The notes: generated by a model from the letters alone, not told the origin. Positions 1 through 9,985 are shown, counted from the first letter of the stretch. The stretch: DNA of 34,094 nt from Bacteriovorax stolpii (GCA_945885655.1 CAMCZE010000003.1:1-34094), one strand, 5' to 3'. A program made the numbers and translations.

Positions 1-846
1 ATCTTCACCTATTTCAATATTGGCACCCATTTTTGTTAACGTATCCAAAACATAAGAAAGATGTTTTGGGTTAAAGCCTTCTACCTTAACTTCCCCACCA
101 CTCATGATACCTGCAATAATGAATGTAGCCGCTTCAATGCGATCTCCAATTACACGATAGGGTTTTGGAGTTGGTTTTAATTTTTTAATATCTGTTCCAT
201 GAATCGTGATGCGAGAAGTTCCAGCACCTTCAATCTTCACTCCTTGAGTGATGAGAAAATCGGCAAGATCATCAATTTCAGGCTCCATGGCCGCATTTTC
301 AATCGTCGTCTCACCTTCTGCTAGTACGGCGGCCATCATGAGGTTTTCAGTGGCGCCCACACTTGGAAAAGGCATATTGATCACACAGCCTTTAAGCTTA
401 GAAGCTTTGGCCTTAATATATCCATTTTCAATTTGAATCTCTGCACCCATTTTCTCTAAACCCATGAGGTGAATATCAACAGGCCTTGCACCAATAGCAC
501 ATCCACCAGGAAGAGAGACACTCGCCACACCAAATCGCGCTAAGAGTGGACCCAGAACGAGAACGGAAGCACGCATGGTTTTAACTAGTGCATAGTCAGC
601 ATGCTGCTTATCAATTTGTGAACCATCCAAAACGATTTCATCACCTGACTTAGTTACCTTAAGTCCCATGCTTTGCAGAAGTTTAAGAATCGTTCCTACA
701 TCCATCAAGTCAGGAATGGACTTGAATGTAACCGGATACGGACACAAAAGTGCTGCCACCAAGATAGGTAGAGTCGCATTTTTGGCCGAAGATATGTGAA
801 CTGAGCCGTTTAAAATAGTGGGCCCGATAACTTGTAACTTATCCAT
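1..846 (-). CDS. murA: UDP-N-acetylglucosamine 1-carboxyvinyltransferase, 3' end beyond the window
   Basis: Minus-strand reading from ATG at 846 gives MDKLQVIGPTILNGSVHISSAKNATLPILVAALL...GGCAIGARPVDIHL, with the MurA catalytic-Cys loop. Frame is open to position 1. Confidence 0.95.
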   Translation of the reverse strand, partial: MDKLQVIGPTILNGSVHISSAKNATLPILVAALLCPYPVTFKSIPDLMDVGTILKLLQSMGLKVTKSGDEIVLDGSQIDKQHADYALVKTMRASVLVLGPLLARFGVASVSLPGGCAIGARPVDIHLMGLEKMGAEIQIENGYIKAKASKLKGCVINMPFPSVGATENLMMAAVLAEGETTIENAAMEPEIDDLADFLITQGVKIEGAGTSRITIHGTDIKKLKPTPKPYRVIGDRIEAATFIIAGIMSGGEVKVEGFNPKHLSYVLDTLTKMGANIEIGED

Positions 847-885
847 AGGAATCCTTTTAAAAATGTTTTTATTTTAAACTTGGCG

Positions 886-1686
886 TTATGAAATTGCTTC
901 TAAAAAACGATCTCGCCCTGAAAAATCCTGAATAAGTTTTACTTGATTAAATCCGACAGTCCTTAACATCTGGGCCTGATCTTTGAGTTCGAGCTCGTGC
1001 CCTTCCATCATAAATAGCCCACCTGCCAGCAAATGTTTTTTGACTTCCATAAAAAACTCTCGAAACCATGTTTGGTAATCTTCATCTGGAAGATAAAGCG
1101 CCATCTTTGGCTCGAACTGGTCCACACTTTCATGAACCAGGGCCCGATGAGTTTTTTCCTTTATGTAAGGAGGATTGGAAACGATAAGATCAAATTGTCC
1201 TGAAGCCTTTTCTAAACGATCTGAGAGTCTAAACTCACATCTCTGTTCAAGTCTTAATCTCTCTCGATTAACATGAGCAACTTTTAAAGCCGCCACTGAA
1301 AGATCCAACCCTAACCCCATTTTAGCGACATTTTGATCTAAGAGAGAAAGAAGAATAACTCCACTTCCTGTGCCCACATCTAAAACATGTTGATATTTTT
1401 TTCTAGAGTTTACGATGAGATCCACCAGCTGTTCAGTTTCTGGTCTCGGTATCAAGACATCGGGAGAAACAAAAAACTTATGTCCATAAAACTCGGCCTC
1501 TCCTAACAGATAAGGAAAAGGCACACCTTTGAGAAAGCAATCTTGCAGCTCCGTGGAGACTACAGAAGAAATAGAATAAGAAGAATCATCTAAACTTAAA
1601 ATATGTTTTTTTGAGCGAAGTTTTAAGAGATCGAGGACTTCCAAGAAAAACCTCTGAAGATTTAATCCAGGATAATGCTTTTCCAA
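886..1686 (-). CDS. prmC: Peptide chain release factor N5-glutamine methyltransferase; true start probably upstream (see finding)
   Basis: SNPPY motif, LIPRPETEQLVD, GTGSGVILLSLL SAM-binding motif; directly downstream of prfA. Confidence 0.93.
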   Translation of the reverse strand: MEKHYPGLNLQRFFLEVLDLLKLRSKKHILSLDDSSYSISSVVSTELQDCFLKGVPFPYLLGEAEFYGHKFFVSPDVLIPRPETEQLVDLIVNSRKKYQHVLDVGTGSGVILLSLLDQNVAKMGLGLDLSVAALKVAHVNRERLRLEQRCEFRLSDRLEKASGQFDLIVSNPPYIKEKTHRALVHESVDQFEPKMALYLPDEDYQTWFREFFMEVKKHLLAGGLFMMEGHELELKDQAQMLRTVGFNQVKLIQDFSGRDRFLEAIS

Positions 1687-1736
1687 CTCGACAGCATGTG
1701 ATGAGAAAAAAGAACTCCAAGTTTCCCTGAGGTTTT

Positions 1737-2807
1737 TTATTCTTCATCCCCTTGAAGCAAGATCGCCTGATTATGAGCAATAAGTGCATCAATGACCTGA
1801 TCGATATCTCCATTCATGAAGTTTGGAAGATTATAGATGGTGAAGTTGATTCGGTGATCCGAAATTCGTCCCTGAGGATAGTTATAAGTCCTAATACGTT
1901 CTGAACGATCTCCCGTACCTACAAGACCCTTACGAGTGGCCGCTTCTTTTGCATGAGCTTCTTGAATGCGAAGATCGTAGATTTTTGTTTTTAAGATCTT
2001 AAAAGCTTTTTCTTTGTTTTTTAACTGGGAACGCTCATCCTGCATGGCGATCACAATACCTGTAGGCATGTGGGTTAAACGAACCGCAGAATCGGATGTA
2101 TTCACCGATTGACCACCGGAACCGCCAGAGCGGTAAACGTCGATACGAATTTCATTCATATCAAGCACCACATCCCCTACCTCATCGGCCTCTGGCATAA
2201 CTGCCACAGTGATAGTCGAAGTGTGAACACGACCCTGAGCTTCCGTTTCCGGTACACGCTGAACCCTGTGGGCACCAGATTCATATTTCATACGTGAATA
2301 AACTTTATCCCCAGAAACGTTAACGATGATTTCTTTGATGCCACGTTCCCCCTCTGAAAGAGAAACCACTTCGGCCTTCCAGCCTTTGGCACCAAAATAA
2401 CTTCGGTACATACGCCACATATCTCCGACAAAGATAGAAGCTTCATCACCACCAGCACCTGAGCGGATTTCAAGGATAACGTTTCTGTCATCATTGGGAT
2501 CTTTAGGAAGAAGCAGAAGTTTTAATTCTTGCTCAACCAATGGAAGTTTCGCTTCAAGATCTGAGAGCTCTTCTTTGGCCATATCACGCATCTCTTCATC
2601 TTTTTCATTATGAATGATGTCTTTATTGCCTTCGATTTCTGCTTTGATTTTTTTATATTCTCTGAACTTAAAAACGATAGGCTCAATGTTTGCACGTTCA
2701 GTATTAGTTTCACGTAACTCGGTCGGACGATCGTAAAGAGAAGGATCTGAGAGTCTTTCTGTTAAAATTTCAAAACGCCTTACGACGGCCTCTAGTTTAT
2801 CGAACAC
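1737..2807 (-). CDS. prfA: Peptide chain release factor 1
   Basis: GSGGQSVNTSDSAVRLTH (GGQ motif) and GDRSERIRTYNYPQGRISDHRI. Confidence 0.97.
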   Translation of the reverse strand: MFDKLEAVVRRFEILTERLSDPSLYDRPTELRETNTERANIEPIVFKFREYKKIKAEIEGNKDIIHNEKDEEMRDMAKEELSDLEAKLPLVEQELKLLLLPKDPNDDRNVILEIRSGAGGDEASIFVGDMWRMYRSYFGAKGWKAEVVSLSEGERGIKEIIVNVSGDKVYSRMKYESGAHRVQRVPETEAQGRVHTSTITVAVMPEADEVGDVVLDMNEIRIDVYRSGGSGGQSVNTSDSAVRLTHMPTGIVIAMQDERSQLKNKEKAFKILKTKIYDLRIQEAHAKEAATRKGLVGTGDRSERIRTYNYPQGRISDHRINFTIYNLPNFMNGDIDQVIDALIAHNQAILLQGDEE

Positions 2808-2828
2808 GGTGAATATCCTTAATTGTAA

Positions 2829-3953
2829 CTATTCTAGAAATTCTTTAAGTGTAGAATTTGTATTTTCTATTTCCGAGAGATGGGCAATATCAATTTCTTC
2901 AAGTTTTATGACTCGGCCCTTTGCTTCTTTAAGATTAAATTTTTCTTCTAAAAAGAGCACGGCCTTGATGCTTGAAAGTGCCACCTCAAGTTGTTTATCA
3001 TCAGGCTCTTTAGTTGTGAGTTTCTGAAGAAGCATGCCAGGAGCACTCATGGCCCTTGCCCACCAGCGGTCAGAACATTTGCCACTGATCTTAATCAATT
3101 CATAACTAATTCCAGCGATAGGAAGCATCAGAACCACTTTAAAGAGTACGGCCACCACATGCCTTAAAATACCTGGAAGACCTTGGCCTACTGGAATCAA
3201 TGTGAACACTGCAGAAAATAAAATAATAGAAACAAGGATTAAGAAAAAAACAAAACTTGTTCCACAACGAGGATGAAGAGTGGTGAACTTACGGGCATTT
3301 TCAACTGTAAGATCAAGACCAGCTTCAAATGTGGCAATGGATTTATGTTCAGCTCCGTGATACTGAAAAACACGGTAGACATCTTTCATAAACGAGATGC
3401 CCCAAATATATCCTACGAAGATAAAACCTTTAATAATCCCGTCCACAACGTGAAAAGCAAAACTATCCAAGGTCCAATCGTAACCTAAAAGTTCCCCTAT
3501 CCAAAAAGCAGCGGTATGGGGAACAAAAACAAACAGAGCAATCCCAAAACTGAACGAGATCGCCATGGTAAAAAAAGTGGCCCAGTCCACTTTTTCTTTT
3601 TTCTTCTGAGAAGCTTCAAACTCCTCAATAGTTTTACCCTTTTTAAGGGCCTTTTCTCTTTCTTCTTCGGCCATCGCAATGTTCGCTGAATAGTTAAGAG
3701 AAACAACTCCATTGGCCATCGTCTCAACCAACATCAGAATTCCACGCAAAAATGGTTTTTTAAAGATATCGAGTTTTTTTGAAAGACCATACCACTGGTC
3801 TCTTCTTAAACGAATCGTGCCATCAGGTTTCCTTACGGCCACCACAAAAGCATTAGGAGATCTCATCATTACTCCTTCAATCACGGCCTGACCTCCAATA
3901 GAGGTAAACTGTTTTGAAAGAAGAAGAATGATACGTTTAAGAGTATTTTTCAT
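2829..3953 (-). CDS. DUF1385 (YqhQ-like) membrane protein
   Basis: SIGGQAVIEGVMMRSP...YHGAEHKSIATFEAG...TLHPRCGTSF; several TM segments; sits between rho and prfA. Confidence 0.9.
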   Translation of the reverse strand: MKNTLKRIILLLSKQFTSIGGQAVIEGVMMRSPNAFVVAVRKPDGTIRLRRDQWYGLSKKLDIFKKPFLRGILMLVETMANGVVSLNYSANIAMAEEEREKALKKGKTIEEFEASQKKKEKVDWATFFTMAISFSFGIALFVFVPHTAAFWIGELLGYDWTLDSFAFHVVDGIIKGFIFVGYIWGISFMKDVYRVFQYHGAEHKSIATFEAGLDLTVENARKFTTLHPRCGTSFVFFLILVSIILFSAVFTLIPVGQGLPGILRHVVAVLFKVVLMLPIAGISYELIKISGKCSDRWWARAMSAPGMLLQKLTTKEPDDKQLEVALSSIKAVLFLEEKFNLKEAKGRVIKLEEIDIAHLSEIENTNSTLKEFLE

Positions 3954-5200
3954 TATGAATTTAATTTATCCAAGAACGATTGATTCGTTTTTGTATCTTT
4001 AATCCGTTCTAAAATGAATTCCATAGAATCCATCGTGTTCATCGGGTTAAGCACTCGACGAAGAACAAATACACGTTGAAGATCCTTATCGTTCATAAGA
4101 AGGTCTTCTTTACGAGTTGATGACTTGTTGATGTCTAAACATGGAAAAATTCGTTTTTCCATAAGTTTACGATCAAGCTGAATTTCTGAGTTACCAGTCC
4201 CTTTGAATTCTTCAAAGATAACTTCATCCATTCTTGAACCGGTATCAATGAGGGCCGTTGCGATGATAGTCAATGACCCACCATTTTCAATATTTCGGGC
4301 TGCCCCAAAGAATCTTTTTGGTTTATGAAGAGCATTTGAATCAACACCACCAGAAAGAATTTTTCCTGATGGAGGAACAACAGTGTTGTAAGCACGAGCA
4401 AGACGAGTGATTGAATCCAAAAGGATAACAACATTTTGTTTAGCTTCAACTAAACGTTTAGCCTTCTCAATAACCATCTCGGCCACTTGTACGTGACGAG
4501 TAGCTGGTTCATCAAAAGTTGAAGAAACAACTTCTGCACGAACGTTACGTTTCATATCAGTTACTTCTTCTGGTCTTTCATCAATCAAAAGAACAATCAG
4601 TTTTGTATCTGGGTGGTTATCAGAAATCGAGTTAGCGATGTCCTGCATAAGCATGGTTTTACCAGCTTTAGGAGGAGCAACGATCAAACAACGTTGACCA
4701 AAACCTTGAGGTACAAAAAGATCAATAATTCGTGTTGAATAATTATTTGGTTTAGCTTCAAGGTTTATTTTTTTATCTGGATAAAGCGGAGTTAAGTTGT
4801 CAAAAAGAACAGTAGAACGGTGTTGTTCAGGATCTCTGAAGTTAATGTGATTAACTTTAAGTAGGGCAAAATATCTTTCGCCCTCTTTCGGGGTTCTAAT
4901 CTGACCTTCAATTGTATCACCTGTGCGAAGACCAAAACGTCTGATCTGAGAAGGAGAAACATATATATCATCCGCTCCAGGAAGATAATTATACGAAGGA
5001 GAGCGTAGGAAACCAAATCCATCTGGAAGAATTTCTAAAACGCCATCACCAAAAATCTCTTCATTGTCTTTAGATTTTTTGGTGAGGAGGGAGAAAATAA
5101 GTTCGTGTTTTTTTAATCCCGCCGCATTCTCAATCGTAGCCTCTTCGGCCATTTTGGTTAACTCTTCGATGTCTTTGTCACGCAGACCACTCAGATGCAT
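3953..5200 (-). CDS. rho: Transcription termination factor Rho
   Basis: [21 protein letters not shown]-binding domain, [15 protein letters not shown] Walker [19 protein letters not shown] stop/start overlap with the DUF1385 gene. Confidence 0.97.
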   Translation of the reverse strand: MHLSGLRDKDIEELTKMAEEATIENAAGLKKHELIFSLLTKKSKDNEEIFGDGVLEILPDGFGFLRSPSYNYLPGADDIYVSPSQIRRFGLRTGDTIEGQIRTPKEGERYFALLKVNHINFRDPEQHRSTVLFDNLTPLYPDKKINLEAKPNNYSTRIIDLFVPQGFGQRCLIVAPPKAGKTMLMQDIANSISDNHPDTKLIVLLIDERPEEVTDMKRNVRAEVVSSTFDEPATRHVQVAEMVIEKAKRLVEAKQNVVILLDSITRLARAYNTVVPPSGKILSGGVDSNALHKPKRFFGAARNIENGGSLTIIATALIDTGSRMDEVIFEEFKGTGNSEIQLDRKLMEKRIFPCLDINKSSTRKEDLLMNDKDLQRVFVLRRVLNPMNTMDSMEFILERIKDTKTNQSFLDKLNS

Positions 5201-5408
5201 TTTAACTCCACGGTAATGTTAAATAAATTTCTATGTTGTCGTTGTCGGCTCATAATTTAAATTTGGGGATTTAGTCTCTATAACGAGATTTAATATCGAG
5301 ATATACCTGTTGATTCTTGTCTATCTTAACCTGAAAGATGCTAAAGTCAAAATCTTCTTTCATGAAAATAATTCTCTTAAGCTAGCAAACAAATCAAATA
5401 GTTAAGCA

Positions 5409-5437
5409 TAGACACGTACGCATATTTTCCGTATACT
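5409..5437 (+). promoter_or_regulatory. Sigma70-type promoter for dinB (-35 TAGACA 5409-5414, 17-nt spacer, -10 TATACT 5432-5437)
   Basis: Hexamers each 5/6 to consensus with 17-nt spacing, immediately upstream of the dinB ATG at 5444. Confidence 0.65.
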
Positions 5438-5443
5438 GATTTC

Positions 5444-6502
5444 ATGCGTAAAATTATCCACATTGATATGGACGCTTTTTTTGCCTCGGTTGAGATGCGA
5501 GACAATCCTTCTCTTCGAAATAAACCAATCGCTGTCGGTGGATCTTCTGAACACCGTGGAGTGTTATGTACGGCCAATTATGAGGCAAGAAAATTTGGTG
5601 TAAAATCGGCCATGCCATCAGGGCTTGCGCGAAGACTTTGTCCCAACTTGGTTCTAGTGCAACCTAATTTTAAAAAATATTCAGCAGCTTCAAAAGATGT
5701 TTTTAAAATCTTTCAAGATTACACGGATCTCATTGAACCACTCTCTTTAGATGAGGGTTATCTAGATGTGACGGCTTCAAGTGCTCACCGCAACTCCGCC
5801 TCTCTTATGGCCCAAGAAATTCGTTTACGGATTTCAAAAAAGCTTGAACTCACCGCCTCTGCCGGCATATCGTGTAATAAACTCTTAGCGAAAATGGCAT
5901 GTGATTATAATAAACCTAATGGTCAATTCACCGTGGCACCTCACGAAGTAGAAGCCTTTATAAAAAGAGTTCCCATCGAAAAGCTCTGGGGCATTGGTAA
6001 AGTCACAGCTAACAGGCTCCATCAATTGGAAATTAAAAATTGTGACGATCTTCAAAAATACTCCCGCCAAGATCTCATTCATTACATGGGAAAATTTGGC
6101 AACAACCTCTACGATTATTGCCGGGGAATTGATGAGCGTGAGGTTGAAAGTGAGTGGGAAAGAAAGTCCGTAGGTAATGAAGAAACTTTTAGGGAAGATG
6201 TCTCTGACCTAGGGGAAATGAAGATGATCACCCTACGCCTCGCCGCAGAGCTCAAAGAAACTCTTGAACAATATAAAGATCGCATCATCAAAAATCTTCA
6301 CGTTAAAATTAAGTATTTTGATTTTAAACAAACGACCATTGAGAGGCAGATGAACTTTTCTGAACAAAGTTTTATGACACTTTTAGAAGAACGCTGGAAT
6401 CAAGATCCTCGTCCAGTCAGACTTTTGGGAGTCGGAATTAAGTTTGTGGAAACTAAAAATGATCCTTTCCAACTTCCACTTTTGACGGAACTCGCCGTTT
6501 AA
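5444..6502 (+). CDS. dinB: DNA polymerase IV (Y-family)
   Basis: MRKIIHIDMDAFFASVE, LSLDEGYLDVT, GISCNKLLAKMACDYNKPNG. Confidence 0.96.
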   Translation: MRKIIHIDMDAFFASVEMRDNPSLRNKPIAVGGSSEHRGVLCTANYEARKFGVKSAMPSGLARRLCPNLVLVQPNFKKYSAASKDVFKIFQDYTDLIEPLSLDEGYLDVTASSAHRNSASLMAQEIRLRISKKLELTASAGISCNKLLAKMACDYNKPNGQFTVAPHEVEAFIKRVPIEKLWGIGKVTANRLHQLEIKNCDDLQKYSRQDLIHYMGKFGNNLYDYCRGIDEREVESEWERKSVGNEETFREDVSDLGEMKMITLRLAAELKETLEQYKDRIIKNLHVKIKYFDFKQTTIERQMNFSEQSFMTLLEERWNQDPRPVRLLGVGIKFVETKNDPFQLPLLTELAV

Positions 6503-6516
6503 GTTACACCCACCTC

Positions 6517-6990
6517 ATGAATGAATTCACTCTTCCCTCTGACCACAAACTTAATCTTAAAACCATTCTCGCTTTGGATTTTGGGGAAAAATATATTGGT
6601 GTCGCAAGTTTTTGTGTCAACCGCGATCCTTATCCCACTCCTTATGGAAGAATCGCAAATAAAGGTGAAGAGCACGTGATCAAAGAACTCAGGGCCATCG
6701 TGGAAAACGAATGTGTGGAGTTGATTGTGATTGGGCTACCTCACCTTATTGATGGAAAGAAGACTACGACCACGGCCAAGGCCCAAGTGTTTTTAGACAT
6801 GATACGCAAGCGTTTCACTCTATTAATAGAAGAACAAGATGAAACCCTTTCAACATTTGAGGCCGAATCTCGAATGAAAAACTCTCCTCGTTATAATTTC
6901 CAAGTAGATTACTCACAGATTGATGCCGTTGCTGCTTCTGTTATTTTAGAAGATTTTATTCGCCGCAAGAAGAGGAACTCTGCCTTATAA
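6517..6990 (+). CDS. ruvX: Holliday junction resolvase-like RuvX/YqgF
   Basis: LALDFGEKYIGVA, VIGLPHLIDG, DQ/E-rich YqgF motifs, length 157 aa. Confidence 0.88.
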   Translation: MNEFTLPSDHKLNLKTILALDFGEKYIGVASFCVNRDPYPTPYGRIANKGEEHVIKELRAIVENECVELIVIGLPHLIDGKKTTTTAKAQVFLDMIRKRFTLLIEEQDETLSTFEAESRMKNSPRYNFQVDYSQIDAVAASVILEDFIRRKKRNSAL

Positions 6991-7012
6991 TCAAATGATA
7001 TAAGGAAAGATC

Positions 7013-8041
7013 ATGATTAAAAAGACCGTACTATTCACTATCATTGTGGCTCCACTGTTGGCATTTATGCTTATTGGTGCCCACGTTACTTTCATTTTTA
7101 AACAAACTTATGATGGCCCGGATAAACTTTTTAAAGTTAAAAATGGCGATACGTTTGGAAAAATTAATCAGCGTCTTAGTGATGATGGGCTTATTTCCAA
7201 CACTCGTGTGTTCCACTACTACTCTAAGTATCTTGGTGTGATGACAAAATTCCGTGCTGGAACTTTCACCATTCCCACTGGATCTAACATGTCGCAAGTT
7301 TTGGATACTCTGATTAATGGCCAGCCCAATCTTAAAAGTATCACCATTCCTGAAGGCAAAAATATGTATGAGATTGCTAAACTCATTGAAGCCGCAGAAA
7401 TCACTTCAGCAGAAGAATTTCTTAAGGCGGTACAAGAGACAGATATCATCTCTCAGTTTAACATACAGGCCAAAACCCTTGAAGGTTACCTGTATCCTGA
7501 GACCTATCGTTTTGCCCCTGAAACTCCTGCTAAGACTGTAGTGAAAACGATGATTGATTTGTTTAATAAAAAAACTGAAGACATCGATTTCGGCCATCCT
7601 TTTTTAAATAAACATCAAGTCATAACCCTCGCTTCTTTAGTTGAAAAAGAAACAGGTGCTAAAATCGAACGTCCGGCCATCGCAGGAGTGTTTACGAACC
7701 GTCTGAAAAAAAGAATGAGACTTGAATCTGATCCTACGACTATCTATGGAATATGGAGCAGGTATCAAGGGAACATCAGAAAAGCTGATTTATTAGAATT
7801 CACTCCTTATAATACATACAAAATTCCTGCCCTTCCAGTGGGACCTATTTCTAACCCAAGTCTTGAGGCCATAAAAGCTGTTCTTAATCCTGAAGAACAT
7901 GAGTTCATCTTTTTTGTGAGTAAAAATGATGGCACCCATGTTTTTTCAAAAAACTATAAAGACCATTCAAATGCGGTGAATGACTATCAAAAAAATTCGC
8001 GTGCAAGAAAAGGAAAAAGCTGGAGAGAACTAAAGCAATGA
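7013..8041 (+). CDS. mltG: Endolytic murein transglycosylase
   Basis: N-terminal TM; LEGYLYPETYRF; LASLVEKETGAKIERPAIAGVFTNRLKKRMRLESDPTTIYG; YNTYKIPALPVGPISNP. Confidence 0.95.
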   Translation: MIKKTVLFTIIVAPLLAFMLIGAHVTFIFKQTYDGPDKLFKVKNGDTFGKINQRLSDDGLISNTRVFHYYSKYLGVMTKFRAGTFTIPTGSNMSQVLDTLINGQPNLKSITIPEGKNMYEIAKLIEAAEITSAEEFLKAVQETDIISQFNIQAKTLEGYLYPETYRFAPETPAKTVVKTMIDLFNKKTEDIDFGHPFLNKHQVITLASLVEKETGAKIERPAIAGVFTNRLKKRMRLESDPTTIYGIWSRYQGNIRKADLLEFTPYNTYKIPALPVGPISNPSLEAIKAVLNPEEHEFIFFVSKNDGTHVFSKNYKDHSNAVNDYQKNSRARKGKSWRELKQ

Positions 8042-9340
8042 GGAACACTTCTCAGTAAAATTAGGGAAATTTAAATTCACTGTATCGTTCCACATAAATA
8101 GCGTAGTGGTCTTAACAGTTCTTAGATTATTGATATTCATCTCTAGGTAATAATGTTCCGACGGAAGATTACTTTCATAAGTTTGAATCTTTGCAAATTC
8201 ATCCACCATCACCCCAAATGATTTACGTGGAAGATCCACTTCAAAGGTATACCAAGGGCCCCTATTTCGACCCAACTGCTGGATCCAATCAGAGATCTTT
8301 TTAAAACATTTTGGATAGGAAGTCGTTTCACGAGCATTACCATTTTCAACCATCTTCACGCCAAAAATGACGTAAGGTATTTTAGATTCTAAATGTGCTT
8401 CAAATTTAGTTTTTAAGATAGAAAAAAGATTTGTTGTCGAAATGATCTCCGAACGGGCCGTCTCTAGTGCGGTTAATTCCATGTCTTTTGAACATTCCTC
8501 ATAATCTAATACATCGGTATCATAAATCGTTGGGGCACAGGCCATGTTCGTCACATGAAACATGTTACGAAGAGGCTGATTTAAAAGCTTTTCCTTCTTA
8601 AGGAACTCCTCATGAATTTTAGCATCACTGTCTTGTGAAACTAGTCCACGAACTTTACCCATGCTATCTATAACAGGAGCTCCCGTATTACTGTTTTGGA
8701 AAGGGCATCCAGAAAATAACATGTTTGGAGAAGACTCATTGGCCGCCAATGGATTGACATAACTGCCATGAAGAACTTTACAGCTTTTACGAGTCAGCAG
8801 GGCACTATAATCATCCACTTGATCCACAGACCATACCAACATTTCTTTTTTATCTGGCATTCCATCTCTACTAAAAACAGGACTTCTGCGGTTAAATACC
8901 GTGGCATCGGTTTGTAGAAAACTGATGTCACTTCTCCATAAACTTGGATTTTTTAGTTCGGGGTCACGAGTTTCAATGCTGCTGGCCTGAAGGACTTTTT
9001 TACATCCCACTCTTTCAGCTTTTCGGCTAAAAGATCTAGGAAAGAAAAAGAACACATCCCCTCTGCAATCCTGACCATTTAAACGTAGAAGATTTGTAAG
9101 ACAACTCGAACTCGTAGCAATGATATCGGGAGCAGTTAAAAATCCGGTACAAAACTTAGCTAAACCATTCTCAATAATGACAACTTTTGCAACTGTCGAC
9201 GGACAAGGAAGCTTGTCATCACAAATGACTTCTTGTTTATCCAAAAAAAGTTCTTTATCCGTAATAAGATTTTCTTGAAAACGTTCAATGGATGTTTTTT
9301 CTCTTCTGCTTTTTTGCCACAGCCAAAAGAAATGAAACAT
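8030..9340 (-). CDS. Trypsin-like serine-protease-fold protein with degenerate catalytic triad; probable C-terminal part of a frame-split lipoprotein starting at 9372
   Basis: KFCTGFLTAPDIIATSSSCL resembles CTGTLISPxxVLTAAHCL; SDISFLQ resembles NDIALL; SNTGAPVIDSMGKVRGLVS resembles GDSGGPL. Confidence 0.65.
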   Translation of the reverse strand: MFHFFWLWQKSRREKTSIERFQENLITDKELFLDKQEVICDDKLPCPSTVAKVVIIENGLAKFCTGFLTAPDIIATSSSCLTNLLRLNGQDCRGDVFFFFPRSFSRKAERVGCKKVLQASSIETRDPELKNPSLWRSDISFLQTDATVFNRRSPVFSRDGMPDKKEMLVWSVDQVDDYSALLTRKSCKVLHGSYVNPLAANESSPNMLFSGCPFQNSNTGAPVIDSMGKVRGLVSQDSDAKIHEEFLKKEKLLNQPLRNMFHVTNMACAPTIYDTDVLDYEECSKDMELTALETARSEIISTTNLFSILKTKFEAHLESKIPYVIFGVKMVENGNARETTSYPKCFKKISDWIQQLGRNRGPWYTFEVDLPRKSFGVMVDEFAKIQTYESNLPSEHYYLEMNINNLRTVKTTTLFMWNDTVNLNFPNFTEKCSSLL

Positions 9341-9372
9341 AGGAATAGAAACAAAGTGTGAACAAATATCAT
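9160..9372 (-). other. Lipoprotein-type signal peptide in the overlapping frame; probable true N-terminus of the 8030-9340 protein
   Basis: MIFVHTLFLFLCFISFGCGKKAEEKK; ATG overlaps the upstream gene's stop as TAATG; frame diverges from the long ORF near two A6 tracts. Confidence 0.55.
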
Positions 9373-9848
9373 TAGTAATCGGCCCCAGACTTTCTTAAGT
9401 GAATCAATGGTTTTGATTCTGCATTAAAGATGTAAGAGGATTTAACTTCGGCAAAAATAAGCTCATGATCACCTGGCCGTGCAGAACCAATCATCTGGCA
9501 CTCCATAGCAGATTTGGCCTGAGTAAGAAGAACTCCTCCATTTACGCCCATTTCATATGGAATCTCATTAAATGGATTATGATTTGGATCATAGCCTTTC
9601 CAGAAATGCTTTAAATAAGTTTTATCGTGATCACCAGCGACATTCACCGCAAACTTTTTTCCGGCCTTAATAAGGTCATAGGCCGGTCTTCCTGGTTTAA
9701 TGGCCAAGGCTATGATGAGAGGATTAAATGATATTTGTTGAACAAAACTTGCTAAGTACCCATCTATACTTTCGTCACCCTTAACGGCAACAATAAATAG
9801 CCCGGAAGGAATATTTCCAACGGCCTGAGCCACGCTGTCCTGCAGCAT
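9372..9848 (-). CDS. Flavin reductase-like domain protein
   Basis: DGYLASFVQQISFNPLIIALAIKPGRPAYDLIKAGKKFAVNVAG...HELIFAEV. Confidence 0.85.
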   Translation of the reverse strand: MLQDSVAQAVGNIPSGLFIVAVKGDESIDGYLASFVQQISFNPLIIALAIKPGRPAYDLIKAGKKFAVNVAGDHDKTYLKHFWKGYDPNHNPFNEIPYEMGVNGGVLLTQAKSAMECQMIGSARPGDHELIFAEVKSSYIFNAESKPLIHLRKSGADY

Positions 9849-9985
9849 AAGTCCTCCATTTTTAAGGGTTAATTACGTCACAATATCGACCGTCGCTTAT
9901 CTTTGTCAATGCAACCACTCTAATTCCTTCAAAAGCCAGGATATTTTTCAATTTACAGTCAAATATTGCCGATACAACAGATCAC

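Noticed and set aside
1586-1813. 75-aa minus-strand ORF across the prfA-prmC junction
   Set aside because: No recognisable domain; relevant only as the ATG frame in the indel alternative for prmC.
5344-5443. Bdellovibrio-type LexA box (TTACN3GTAA) upstream of dinB
   Set aside because: Motif not present; only an imperfect GTACG/CGTATAC repeat was seen.
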